Assembly: GCF_026339955.1 (NCBI RefSeq)
Contig: NZ_JAPEPW010000001.1
Span: 3,932,501-3,996,500, forward strand
Origin: Streptomyces sp. NBC_01549
GTDB lineage: Bacteria > Actinomycetota > Actinomycetes > Streptomycetales > Streptomycetaceae
Direction of reading: 5' to 3'
DNA: 64,000 nt
Position 1 is the stretch's first letter; every line of letters begins with the position of its first letter. This document shows, piece by piece, positions 51,022-59,714 of this stretch. The notes under the pieces were generated by a model. That model ran no database searches. It saw nothing but the letters and a program-made list of their open reading frames with translations, and had not been told where the DNA came from. The position numbers were made by a program, and so were the translations under genes.

Positions 51022-51567
51022 CTAGTCCAGCCCGTTCGCCGCACGCTTCTCCCGCAGTTCCATGATCGCCCGGCGGCGTGCCAGCCGGTGGGTGCGCCGG
51101 ATCTGGGCCTCCTGATAGCGCCGCTCGTCGCGCTCGGTCTCGGGGAGGACGGGCGGCACGCGCCGCGGCTTGCCGTCACCGTCGACCGCGGCGAAGACGA
51201 GATAGGCCGAACCGACCTGCTGGGGCGGCGTCGACTCGTTCCAGCGCTCGGCCAGCACACGGACGCCGACCTCCATGGACGTCCGCCCCGTCCAGTTCAC
51301 CTGGGCCTTCACATGAACGAGGTCGCCCACACGGACCGGCTCCAGGAAGACCATCTCGTCCATGGAGGCGGTGACGGCCGGCCCGCCGGAGTGCCGCCCG
51401 GCCACCGCCCCCGCCGCGTCGTCGACGAGCTTCATGATCACTCCGCCGTGCACCGTGCCCAGAAGGTTGGTGTCGTTGTGGGTCATGATGTGGCTGAGGG
51501 TGGTCCGGGACGCGGAGGTCGGCTTGCCTGGAATATCGGATTCCGGCGTGGGCGCCTGGTCTGTCAT
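51022..51567 (-). CDS. Acyl-CoA thioesterase (hotdog, YciA/BACH type)
   Basis: A 181-residue hotdog-fold thioesterase. The active-site segment is MTHNDTNLLGTVHGGVIMKLVDDAA (N-to-G-x-x-H-G-G type) and the second strand block DEMVFLEPVRVGDLVHVKAQV. The C-terminal tail is Arg-rich. The ATG at 51567 gives the natural domain start. Hydrolyses acyl-CoAs in the cytoplasm. Confidence 0.9.
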   Translation of the reverse strand: MTDQAPTPESDIPGKPTSASRTTLSHIMTHNDTNLLGTVHGGVIMKLVDDAAGAVAGRHSGGPAVTASMDEMVFLEPVRVGDLVHVKAQVNWTGRTSMEVGVRVLAERWNESTPPQQVGSAYLVFAAVDGDGKPRRVPPVLPETERDERRYQEAQIRRTHRLARRRAIMELREKRAANGLD

Positions 51568-51686
51568 GCCGTCCACCCTATGCGGGGGCGTGCGGTGGTC
51601 TCTTTGCATCAGCTCTGCAACAGGCGTGACCCAGATCTCCCCGCTCTCTTGTAAGGCATACGGTGCGGACCTGCACACTGGTCCGC

Positions 51687-52985
51687 ATGAACGATTGGCC
51701 CGACGGGTGGTCCGACAGCAACCGCAGCGACCGTTACGGACGCGGCAGCGCAGGCGCTCAGCCTGAGGGCGCCCGCGTCATGCGGCAGGTTCAGCGTGGC
51801 CCGGGAACGCCCGGTCCGCGCCCGTCCGCCCCGCCGTACGGCGGGGTGCCCCAGCAGCCGACGTACGACGGCGGCCAGGGGTACGGCGCCGCGCCTGACA
51901 ACGGGTACGACTCGGGTTACAACACCGGACAGGTCTACGGTTCACCGGGCGGCCCCGGCGGTCCGCAGGGACCTGGCGGCGCGGACATGCGGGGCCCGCG
52001 CCCCGCGCCGAACTGGCGGCGGCGGATCAAGTGGACCGCGATCACGCTGGTCACGCTGCTGGTCGTGGTCTCCGTGGGCACGTACTTCTGGGCCGACTCC
52101 AAGCTCCACCGTGACGTGGATCTCTCGAAGGTCATAGACCGGCCCGAGACGGGCAAGGGCACCAACTACCTGATCGTCGGTTCCGACAGCCGCGCCGGCA
52201 TGTCGGCCGAGGACAAGAAGAAGCTGCACACCGGGTCCGCCGAGGGCAAGCGCACGGACTCGATGATGATCCTGCACGTCGGGGACAACGGCGACACGCT
52301 GGTCTCCCTGCCCCGCGACTCGAACGTGACGATCCCCACGTACAAGGGATCCGCGTCCGGCAAGACCTTCCAGGGCACGGGCCGTCAGGTGAAGCTGAAC
52401 GCGGCGTACGCGGAGGACGGGCCGACGTTGCTGGTCCGCACCATCGAGTACAACACCGGCCTGCACATCGACCACTACGTGGAGATAGGTTTCGCCGGGT
52501 TCGCGAACATCGTCGACGCGGTCGGCGGTGTGGAGATGAACCTCGATCAGGGCTTCAAGGACAAGTACTCGGGCGCCGACTTCAAGGCGGGCAAGCAGAC
52601 CCTCAACGGCGAGCAGGCTCTGGCCTTCGTCCGTACCCGCCACGCCTTCGCGGCCTCCGACCTCCAGCGCACCAAGAACCAGCAGAAGTTCCTGTCCGCG
52701 CTGGCCCACCAGGTCGCGACCCCCGGGACGGTCCTGAACCCCTTCAAGCTCTACCCGACCATGGGCTCGGGCCTCGACAGCCTCACGGTCGACAAGGACA
52801 TGAGCCTGTGGGACCTGGGCAGCATGTTCTGGGCGATGAAGGGCGTCACCGGCGGCGACGGCAAGTCCATGAACATGCCGATCTCCGGCTCCACGGGCGG
52901 CAACCTCGTCTGGGACAAGGCCAAGGTCAAGACGCTGGTGGACGAGCTGACGAACGACCAGACGGTGACGGTGTCGGGCAACTGA
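51687..52985 (+). CDS. LCP-family phosphotransferase 1
   Basis: A 432-residue LytR-CpsA-Psr protein. A Gly/Tyr/Pro-rich cytoplasmic N-terminus (about 1-115) precedes one membrane helix (ITLVTLLVVVSVGTYFWA). The LCP domain has LIVGSDSRAG, LVSLPRDSNV, HIDHYVEIGFAGF and AFVRTRHAF, with the conserved Arg/Asp that bind the polyprenyl pyrophosphate. There is no LytR_C domain. Probably attaches an anionic glycopolymer to peptidoglycan at the outer face. Monocistronic; strong terminator follows. Confidence 0.92.
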   Translation: MNDWPDGWSDSNRSDRYGRGSAGAQPEGARVMRQVQRGPGTPGPRPSAPPYGGVPQQPTYDGGQGYGAAPDNGYDSGYNTGQVYGSPGGPGGPQGPGGADMRGPRPAPNWRRRIKWTAITLVTLLVVVSVGTYFWADSKLHRDVDLSKVIDRPETGKGTNYLIVGSDSRAGMSAEDKKKLHTGSAEGKRTDSMMILHVGDNGDTLVSLPRDSNVTIPTYKGSASGKTFQGTGRQVKLNAAYAEDGPTLLVRTIEYNTGLHIDHYVEIGFAGFANIVDAVGGVEMNLDQGFKDKYSGADFKAGKQTLNGEQALAFVRTRHAFAASDLQRTKNQQKFLSALAHQVATPGTVLNPFKLYPTMGSGLDSLTVDKDMSLWDLGSMFWAMKGVTGGDGKSMNMPISGSTGGNLVWDKAKVKTLVDELTNDQTVTVSGN

Positions 52986-52997
52986 CCTCCACCACCA

Positions 52998-53034
52998 CGA
53001 AGGGCCCCGCCGGACGAACCGGCGGGGCCCTTCG
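52998..53034. terminator. Perfect 16-bp hairpin terminator
   Basis: CGAAGGGCCCCGCCGG / CCGGCGGGGCCCTTCG with loop ACGAA, between the convergent LCP1 and LCP2 genes. Confidence 0.85.
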
Positions 53035-53059
53035 CATGTCCGGGTGACGCGCGCGTCAC

Positions 53060-54607
53060 CTACGGACACACCACCTGATCCCCCGTCACCACCCGGGCCT
53101 CGGCCTGGTAGGGATCCTGCACCCGGACCCGTGTGACCTGCTTGAAGTCGGACCCGGCGATCACCTTCAGCAACGGTCCCCGCCCCTTGACCTCGCGCAG
53201 CTCGCTGCCCGGGAGCGCGGCCGCGAGGGACTTCGCGGAGCGGTCCCAGCGCGGGTCGTAGACGATGACGCTGTGCTGGGTGGTGCGGTCCTGGGCGTTG
53301 ACGGGCCGGCCCGTCGTGTGGAACCCGGTGGCGGCCAGGGCGCTGTCCATGCGTTTGCCGAGTCCGTCCGTGGGCGTCCCGTTCTCCACCTGGACCTGGA
53401 TCTGCTGCGGGGCCACCTCGACGCGCACGGTCTTCGCGGGCGCCGCCTGGTGCGGGGCGGCGAGCGGCTTGTCGTCGCGCAGTGACTGGAAGAGCGCGGT
53501 GGCCTTGTTCTCGTCCCACTTCAGCGTGGAACCGATGCCCTTGACGGCATAGGCCATCTGCCCGATCGGCACGGTCGTGAACTCGGAAGAAGAGGGGGAG
53601 AAGTTGCGCATCGCCCGGCCGAGGTCCAGCAGTTCGTCCGTGCCGAACCCCTGGTCCGCGCGGACCGAGCCGAGCACGGCCCGGGTGACGTCACGGAACT
53701 TCATGGGGTTCAGCAGCACCCCCGACGACGTGGCCCGCTCGATCAGCGCCGCCAGGAACCGCTGCTGGCGCTGCATCCGGCCGAGGTCGGAGGCGCCGTC
53801 GACATGCCGGGAACGTACGTACTGGAGTGCCTGCCCGCCGTTCAGCGTGTGCGTGCCGGCGGTCAGGTCGAGTCCGGTGTACGAGTCCTTCAAGGGCTGC
53901 GCGGTGCAGATGTTCACACCGCCGAGCACGTCCACCGTCTGCATGAAACTGGTGAAATCGACCTCCAGATAGTGGTCGACCTTCACGTGGGTCATGTTCT
54001 CGACGGTGCGCACGGTCAGCTGCGGGCCCCCCTCCGCGTACGCCGCGTTGAGCTTGATCGGGTGGGAGCCATGCTCGGCGCCGGTGGTCTGGTCGGTGTG
54101 CGCGGGTACCTCGGCGTACGAGTCGCGCGGCAGGCTCACGATGGTGGCCCGGTCCCTGTCGGCCGCGATGTGCACGATCATCATCGTGTCGGTGCAGTGG
54201 CAGGGGGCGCCGCCCAGGCGGTACTTCTGCCGCTCCTCCTCCGTGATCTTGTCGCGGCCGTCGGTGCCGACCAGCAGCACGTTCATGCCGTGGCCCGCCG
54301 CGGGGCGGTTCTTCATGTCCTTGAAGGGGTCGACCCGGGCGATGCCCTCGCCCAGGCTGGTGACCACCGCGTGTCCGATGCCCGCCGAGGCGAGGACCAC
54401 CACGGAGATCGTGGTGACCACCCGCATGGCCCAGCGCGGCTTCTTCCTCCGTACGGGGGGCCGTACGGTGGACCGCTCCGGAGGCCGCCGGGAGCGGGGC
54501 GGCTGCGGGCGACTCCGCGGGCGGGGCTGCGGGCGTGCGGGGGAGCGGGGCGGCGTGGGCAAGGGGGGGACACCTCCGCGGGGGTGAACGTGGGGATCCG
54601 TGAGCAC
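53060..54607 (-). CDS. LCP-family phosphotransferase 2 with LytR_C domain
   Basis: About 515 residues. A Pro/Arg-rich cytoplasmic segment precedes one membrane helix (VTTISVVVLASAGIGHAVV). The LCP domain has LLVGTDGRD, TIVSLPRDSYA, VDHYLEVDFTSF and QYVRSRH, with a CHC insertion after GGAP. A C-terminal LytR_C domain begins near IQVQVENGTPTDG. The start is uncertain: GTG at 54607 leaves about 80 bp for divergent promoters, while an ATG at 54670 would leave 20 bp. Confidence 0.9.
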   Translation of the reverse strand: MLTDPHVHPRGGVPPLPTPPRSPARPQPRPRSRPQPPRSRRPPERSTVRPPVRRKKPRWAMRVVTTISVVVLASAGIGHAVVTSLGEGIARVDPFKDMKNRPAAGHGMNVLLVGTDGRDKITEEERQKYRLGGAPCHCTDTMMIVHIAADRDRATIVSLPRDSYAEVPAHTDQTTGAEHGSHPIKLNAAYAEGGPQLTVRTVENMTHVKVDHYLEVDFTSFMQTVDVLGGVNICTAQPLKDSYTGLDLTAGTHTLNGGQALQYVRSRHVDGASDLGRMQRQQRFLAALIERATSSGVLLNPMKFRDVTRAVLGSVRADQGFGTDELLDLGRAMRNFSPSSSEFTTVPIGQMAYAVKGIGSTLKWDENKATALFQSLRDDKPLAAPHQAAPAKTVRVEVAPQQIQVQVENGTPTDGLGKRMDSALAATGFHTTGRPVNAQDRTTQHSVIVYDPRWDRSAKSLAAALPGSELREVKGRGPLLKVIAGSDFKQVTRVRVQDPYQAEARVVTGDQVVCP

Positions 54608-54690
54608 CGTAGGCCCATACGATCTGCTGCCCGGCCCGTGGACAGGGCGGCGCGCGCCCGTGTCCCCCATTCGCGGTAACGTGACGTCCA

Positions 54691-55731
54691 ATGAGCGAGA
54701 AGCCTGACGTGCGGCCCCCCGCCGTTTCTGTGATCATGCCCGTCCTCAACGAGGAGCGGCATCTGCGCGGGGCCGTCCAAGCGATCCTGGCGCAGGAGTA
54801 CGACGGCGAGATGGAGGTGGTGATCGCCATCGGTCCGTCCTCGGACCGTACGGAGGAGATCGCCGCCGAGCTCGTACGCGAAGACCCGCGCGTCCACACC
54901 GTCCCGAACCCGACGGGGCGCACCCCCGCCGCCCTCAACGCGGCGATCAAGGCGTCCCGGCACCCCGTCGTCGTCCGCGTCGACGGGCACGGCATCCTGT
55001 CGCCGAACTACATCGCGACGGCCGTACGTCTCCTGGAGGAGACCGGCGCGCAGAACGTCGGCGGCATCATGCACGCCGAGGGCGAGAACGACTGGGAGCA
55101 CGCGGTCGCCGCCGCGATGACCTCGAAGATCGGGGTCGGGAACGCCGCCTTCCACACGGGAGGCGAGGCCGCTCCCGCCGAGACCGTGTACCTCGGTGTC
55201 TTCCGGCGCGAGGCGCTGGAACGCCAGGGCGGCTACAACGAGGAGTTCATCCGCGCCCAGGACTGGGAGCTGAACTTCCGGATCCGGGAGGCGGGCGGCC
55301 TCATCTGGTTCTCGCCCGAGCTGAAGGTGTCGTACCGGCCGCGGCCGTCCGTGAGGGCCCTGGCCAAGCAGTACAAGGACTACGGGCGTTGGCGCCATGT
55401 CGTCGCCCGCTACCACGAGGGCTCCATCAACCTGCGCTACCTCGCCCCGCCGACCGCCGTGTGCGCGATCGCGGCCGGCGTCGTGGCGGGCGTGGCGCTG
55501 ACGCCGTGGGGCTTCCTGATCCCCGGCGGGTATCTCGCGGCGATAGTCGCGGGCTCGCTGCCCGCGGGCAAGGGGCTGCCGTTGAAGGCCCGCCTGCAGA
55601 TCCCCGTCGCCCTCGCGACCATGCACATGTCGTGGGGCTTCGGCTTCCTCACTAGTCCGAAGGCCTTGGCGAAGAAGGTCATCGCCTCCCGCCGGCCGGC
55701 GGTGCTCGGTTCCACGGAGCCCGCCAACTGA
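54691..55731 (+). CDS. Family 2 glycosyltransferase
   Basis: A 346-residue inverting GT2 enzyme. The GT-A core begins at SVIMPVLNEERHL; the metal-binding motif is RVDGHG (DxG/DxD position), and QDWELNFRIREAGG carries the catalytic acid (ED/DW type). C-terminal membrane helices follow (AVCAIAAGVVAGVAL, GGYLAAIVAGSLPA). It likely builds an exopolysaccharide or wall polymer at the inner membrane face; donor unknown. Divergent from LCP2. The 3' end is followed by four 16-bp repeats. Confidence 0.9.
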   Translation: MSEKPDVRPPAVSVIMPVLNEERHLRGAVQAILAQEYDGEMEVVIAIGPSSDRTEEIAAELVREDPRVHTVPNPTGRTPAALNAAIKASRHPVVVRVDGHGILSPNYIATAVRLLEETGAQNVGGIMHAEGENDWEHAVAAAMTSKIGVGNAAFHTGGEAAPAETVYLGVFRREALERQGGYNEEFIRAQDWELNFRIREAGGLIWFSPELKVSYRPRPSVRALAKQYKDYGRWRHVVARYHEGSINLRYLAPPTAVCAIAAGVVAGVALTPWGFLIPGGYLAAIVAGSLPAGKGLPLKARLQIPVALATMHMSWGFGFLTSPKALAKKVIASRRPAVLGSTEPAN

Positions 55732-55735
55732 GCTT

Positions 55736-55799
55736 CGCCGTACAGCAATTTCGCCGTACAGCAATTTCGCCGTACAGCAATTTCGCCGTACAGCAATGG
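55736..55799. repeat. 16-bp tandem repeat, four copies
   Basis: Four consecutive CGCCGTACAGCAATTT units (last ends ATGG), three identical, directly after the glycosyltransferase stop and before a terminator. Not coding. Confidence 0.95.
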
Positions 55800-55827
55800 G
55801 GCCCTTCCCGGTGTCGGGAGGGGCCCC
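55798..55827. terminator. Hairpin terminator
   Basis: GGGGCCCTTCCCG / CGGGAGGGGCCCC, a 13-bp stem with one G-U-type pair and loop GTGT, between convergent glycosyltransferase and LCP3. Confidence 0.75.
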
Positions 55828-55866
55828 ACGCTTTCTGCCGACCGGCCTACGGTCAGGTGTGGTCGT

Positions 55867-57585
55867 CTACGACCAGATGTAGTTCTTGTTCACGTGCATG
55901 CAGGCGTCGGCCTTGGCGCCGTTGAGCACGTCCGCGGACTCCGGTGTCGTGTTGTCCTGCGCCTTGGCCTTGTACGTCGTACCGTCACGCCAGTCGGCGC
56001 CGACCACGAGCGTGACGCCCGAGACGTCCGTCGACTTCTTCACCGCGCTCAGGGGGACCCCCAGCGCCTTGGCGACCGCCTGGGCGTCGCCCTGCAGATC
56101 GGCGCTCGGGTAGCGGATCACCGTCGTCCCCTCGACGGTCGCCGCCGAGGTGTCCGCCTCGGCCTTGGTGAAGCCCTTGCCCACGAGCAGCTCGGACACC
56201 GTGCGCGCGCGTCCGCTGACCGGGCCCAGCGTGGCCGTGCGCGTGCCGTTCTGCACGGTCACGCCGATCTGGTCGTCCGCGGCGGCCGGGTCCGTGGAGG
56301 CCTTCACCGCGGTCGCCTTCTTCTTGTCCTTGCCGTCGAGCGCGACGTCCTCGCGCACGAGACGGAACAGCTGCTCGGCCTCGACCGGCTTGGGCTCCAC
56401 GCGGTTGCTGTCCGACACGGCCCACTGCCAGGGCATCGTGGTCATCGTGATGCGCTTCGGCTCGACCTTCTTGAGCTCGTTGCTGAGGTTGTAGAGCTTC
56501 AGCACGCTGCCCAGGCCCTTGTCGACGGTCAGCGCCTTGGTGGCCGTCTCCGCGAGGCTGCGCAGCTTGCCGGGGTTGCTGATCGTGGCGTTCTCGCGCA
56601 TCTGGCGGACCATCGAGTTCATGTACTGGTGCTGGGCCCTGGTCCGGTAGATGTCCGTGTTGTCCTCGAAGCCGTAGCGCGTCCGCAGCCAGGCCAGGGC
56701 CTGTGTGCCCTTGACGGAGGTCGTGCCCTTCTTCAGCTTCAGCCCGGAGCCGTGGCCCTGGCTGTCCTTGGAGTAGATGTTGGCGTCCACGCAGACCGGG
56801 ACGCCGCCGATCGCGTCCGCCATGTCCACCACACCCGAGAAGTCGATCTTCATGAAGTGGTCGATGTGGATCTTGGTGAGCTTCTCCCAGGTGGCCACCG
56901 TGCAGCCCGGACCGCCGCGCCCGAGCGAGATGTTGGTCATCACCAGCCCGACCGTCGCCGGGTAGACCTTCTTGGTGTCCGGGTCCGTGCACTTGGGCAT
57001 CTTCAGCAGCGTGTCGCGCGGCATGCTGATCACCGACATGTTGCTGCGGTCGGCGGAGAGGTGCAGCAGCATCTGGACGTCCGCGAGCGGGGGCGCGTTG
57101 AAGTCGTCCTTGGCGCCGCCGAGCGCCTGGTTCTCCTTGGTGTCCCGGGCGTCCGAGCCGATCAGAAGGATGTTCAGGGGGGTCTGCCCGGCCGCGTTAG
57201 CCTTGCTCTTGGCCGCCCGGTCCTTCTCGTCGCCGAGGTTCAGGTCGTCCTTCTTGATGTTGTCGTTCAGGTGCTGGTAGTAGAGGTAACCGGCACCCGC
57301 GGTGCCAAGTATCAGAACCGCCAGAACCGACGCCGACCAGCGCAGTATGCGGCGTCTGCGCCGCGGGTGCCCGCCGCCCCCGCGCCGACGCCCGCCGCCA
57401 CCGCTGTGGCGACTGCCGGTGGAGCCGCTGTCCTTGTCGGTGGCGCCGCCACCTCCGCCGCCGGAAGCTTCGCCTCCGTCGGCGGGATCGCCGTTCTTGT
57501 CGTAGAGGCTGTCGTTCCAGCCCAGATCGTCGGCCTGTCGGACACGTGGTCGAGCCCCCTCACCACGCACACCGCTTCGCACCAT
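55867..57585 (-). CDS. LCP-family phosphotransferase 3 with LytR_C domain
   Basis: A 572-residue protein. A Gly/Arg-rich cytoplasmic region (about 35-75) precedes the membrane helix (ASVLAVLILGTAGAGYLYY). The LCP domain has LLIGSDARD, SVISMPRDTLL, IDHFMKIDFSGV and WLRTRYGFED. A LytR_C domain begins near IGVTVQNGTRTATL. The ATG at 57585 is preferred; a GTG six codons upstream would put the ribosome-binding purines inside the gene. Likely transcribed from its own promoter after the structured spacer with LCP4. Confidence 0.92.
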   Translation of the reverse strand: MVRSGVRGEGARPRVRQADDLGWNDSLYDKNGDPADGGEASGGGGGGATDKDSGSTGSRHSGGGGRRRGGGGHPRRRRRILRWSASVLAVLILGTAGAGYLYYQHLNDNIKKDDLNLGDEKDRAAKSKANAAGQTPLNILLIGSDARDTKENQALGGAKDDFNAPPLADVQMLLHLSADRSNMSVISMPRDTLLKMPKCTDPDTKKVYPATVGLVMTNISLGRGGPGCTVATWEKLTKIHIDHFMKIDFSGVVDMADAIGGVPVCVDANIYSKDSQGHGSGLKLKKGTTSVKGTQALAWLRTRYGFEDNTDIYRTRAQHQYMNSMVRQMRENATISNPGKLRSLAETATKALTVDKGLGSVLKLYNLSNELKKVEPKRITMTTMPWQWAVSDSNRVEPKPVEAEQLFRLVREDVALDGKDKKKATAVKASTDPAAADDQIGVTVQNGTRTATLGPVSGRARTVSELLVGKGFTKAEADTSAATVEGTTVIRYPSADLQGDAQAVAKALGVPLSAVKKSTDVSGVTLVVGADWRDGTTYKAKAQDNTTPESADVLNGAKADACMHVNKNYIWS

Positions 57586-57616
57586 CTCCCTGCCCCTCCC
57601 CACCCTGCGCCTGACA

Positions 57617-57720
57617 AACGGGTCCGTCCCGCGTCCGGCTGGACGCGCACGTCTGGCCGGACACCCCTTGCGTCCGGCCCGGACGCCCCCGCGTCCTGTT
57701 AGACGTCTGACGGACCCGTT
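57617..57720. other. Nested inverted repeats between LCP3 and LCP4
   Basis: AACGGGTCCGT (57617-57627) and ACGGACCCGTT (57710-57720) are perfect 11-bp outer arms. Inside are GCGTCC-ggct-GGACGC (57631-57646), GCGTCCG-gcc-CGGACGC (57670-57686) and the palindrome AGACGTCT (57701-57708). The whole can fold into a multi-branch structure just after LCP4, probably a terminator. Confidence 0.6.
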
Positions 57721-57726
57721 AGGTCA

Positions 57727-59469
57727 TCAACTGGCGCACACTGTCTTGTCCGCCGTGGACTTGTCGACCTCAGGTGCCTTGGTCGGAGTGGTCAGCGACA
57801 CTCCGGCGCCCTTGAAGTCCTTGCCCAGGGTCAGCACGATCGCGGGCAGACCCTGTGAGTTCTTCTCGCTCTTGCCAGGCTTCAACGCCGAGGCGGACAG
57901 CCCCATGAGGTCCGCCAGCTTGCGCGCCTGATCGGCCTGGTCGGGAGAGTACTCCAGGGTCGTCTTGCTCAGTGTTGCGTCGGCGTTACCGAGCTGGCTG
58001 GACTTGGTAACGCCCTCAGTATTCTGCAGCCAGTTAAGAGTCTCCTGTGCGCTGCCGGCCGGGGCGCCGCCGTTGTAGATGTCGACGCGGATGTCGGCGG
58101 CGGCGGAGCGGGTGCCCTTGAGGCGTGCGGCGACCGCGGCCTTCTCCTTCTTCTCCTTCTGCTTCACGGCGGTGAAGGAGACGTCGCTCTTGATCGCGTC
58201 GAAGACCTCGGGGGCCTGCGCCTGGTTCACGACGACGGTCGCCTTGACCTTCTCGGCGGGGTTGTCGAGGACCGGCACCGTGGTGAAGGTGATGTTCTTC
58301 GGGGGCACCCTCTTGAGCTCCAGGGCCACGTCCTTGAGCGTGCTGACCTTCCCCAGGCCCGTGTCCACCGTCAGCGCCTTCGTGGCGGCCTCGGCCAGGC
58401 TGATCAGCTTGGTGGGGCTGGTGAGGGTGTCGCCGGAGGCCATCTTGCGCATCAGCGAACCCAGGAACTGCTGCTGCACCTTGATGCGGTCGAGGTCGCC
58501 CTGGTTGCCGAAGCTGTGCCGGGTTCGTACGAACGCCAGGGCCTGCTCGCCCTCGACCGTGGACGTGCCCTTGGGCAGCTTGAGGTGCGACTCCTTGTCG
58601 TTGACGGCGTGCGCCACACACACGTCGACGCCGCCGACCGCGCTGGTCAGCGTCTTCACCGCGTTGAAGTCGGCCATCATGAAGTGATCGGGCGCTATGC
58701 CGGTGACCGCCTTGACGGTGAGCATCGTGCAGCCGGCGTTGCGGCCGTCCTGACCGAGGCTCGTGTTGAAGCGGACGTTCTGCGTGCCCGGGATGATCTT
58801 CTCGGTGCCGTCCGCCTGCTTCGTCGGACAGTCCGGCACGTCGACGATCAGGTCACGCGGAATGCTCAACGCGGTCGCGTTCGTACGGTCCTTGGAGACA
58901 TGCAGCAGGATGTTGGTGTCGGCGTGCCCGACGCTGCCCTTGTCGCCGTAGCCCCCGTTGCCCTTGCCGGTGCGCTTGTCGGTGCCGATGATCAGGATGT
59001 TGAAGGCCTCGTCCTTGCTGAAGCCCTTCTTGCCCGCGCTGCCGACGTCCGTCGTACTGACGTTGCCCTCGAGGTGCTTGAGGTAGAGATATCCCGCGGC
59101 CGAGACGGCGACCAGCACGAAGGCCATCGTGCCGCCGGTCCACAGCAATATCTTCTTCGCCTTCGACTTCTTCGGCTTCGTCCGCCCCTTGCGGCGGCCC
59201 GGTGGCGGCTCGGCCGGCGCGCCACGGCGTCGGCGCGGCCCGGGCACCTCGGGGCCGGGCGCCGCCGGACTCTCTCGTTCCGGCGCCCTACGCGCGCGTG
59301 TCCCCGCTCCCGGTCCCGCGTTAGCGGGGGTACCCCGACGCGGTCTCGGGACTCCCGACTGCGGAGCGGAAGGGGTCAGTCGCAGTTCGTATTCGCCGGT
59401 GTTCGGGTTGAGCACCCACTGGTCTGCGGGATCGATATTGTCCGCCCGCCCACGGCCTTGCGCGTCCAC
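57727..59469 (-). CDS. LCP-family phosphotransferase 4 with LytR_C domain
   Basis: A 580-residue protein. N-terminus DAQGRGRADNIDPADQWVL, then an Arg/Pro-rich basic region and a membrane helix (GGTMAFVLVAVSAAGYLYL). The LCP domain has LIIGTDKRT, ALSIPRDLIV, PDHFMMADFNAV and AFVRTRHSFG. LytR_C begins near IRVDIYNGGAPAGS. GTG at 59469 with GGAGG about 12 nt upstream. Most similar in layout to LCP3, which suggests a tandem duplication. Confidence 0.92.
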   Translation of the reverse strand: MDAQGRGRADNIDPADQWVLNPNTGEYELRLTPSAPQSGVPRPRRGTPANAGPGAGTRARRAPERESPAAPGPEVPGPRRRRGAPAEPPPGRRKGRTKPKKSKAKKILLWTGGTMAFVLVAVSAAGYLYLKHLEGNVSTTDVGSAGKKGFSKDEAFNILIIGTDKRTGKGNGGYGDKGSVGHADTNILLHVSKDRTNATALSIPRDLIVDVPDCPTKQADGTEKIIPGTQNVRFNTSLGQDGRNAGCTMLTVKAVTGIAPDHFMMADFNAVKTLTSAVGGVDVCVAHAVNDKESHLKLPKGTSTVEGEQALAFVRTRHSFGNQGDLDRIKVQQQFLGSLMRKMASGDTLTSPTKLISLAEAATKALTVDTGLGKVSTLKDVALELKRVPPKNITFTTVPVLDNPAEKVKATVVVNQAQAPEVFDAIKSDVSFTAVKQKEKKEKAAVAARLKGTRSAAADIRVDIYNGGAPAGSAQETLNWLQNTEGVTKSSQLGNADATLSKTTLEYSPDQADQARKLADLMGLSASALKPGKSEKNSQGLPAIVLTLGKDFKGAGVSLTTPTKAPEVDKSTADKTVCAS

Positions 59470-59714
59470 GGTTGTCTGAATCCTCCGTCGGGGCCACGCG
59501 GCGCCCTTCCCCCTCAAAGAGCGCTCGGGTCTCGGTCAAGCAGTGCGCGACCCCCAGGATGGACCTCGTGGCCGGGTGCACCGGATCGCTCACACTATCC
59601 GGCCGGTTCCGGGTCGAGCGACGACGGTGACAAATTCCACGTCCCTACAACTGGGCAATCCGCCCTATTTCTCAGAGACTTCTTAGCTTCGCACCTCCCG
59701 CCTTGGTGTGCGCT

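Noticed and set aside
55736..55799. Short repeats as a possible CRISPR array
   Set aside because: Units are directly adjacent without spacers, so this is a tandem repeat; no cas genes in the window.
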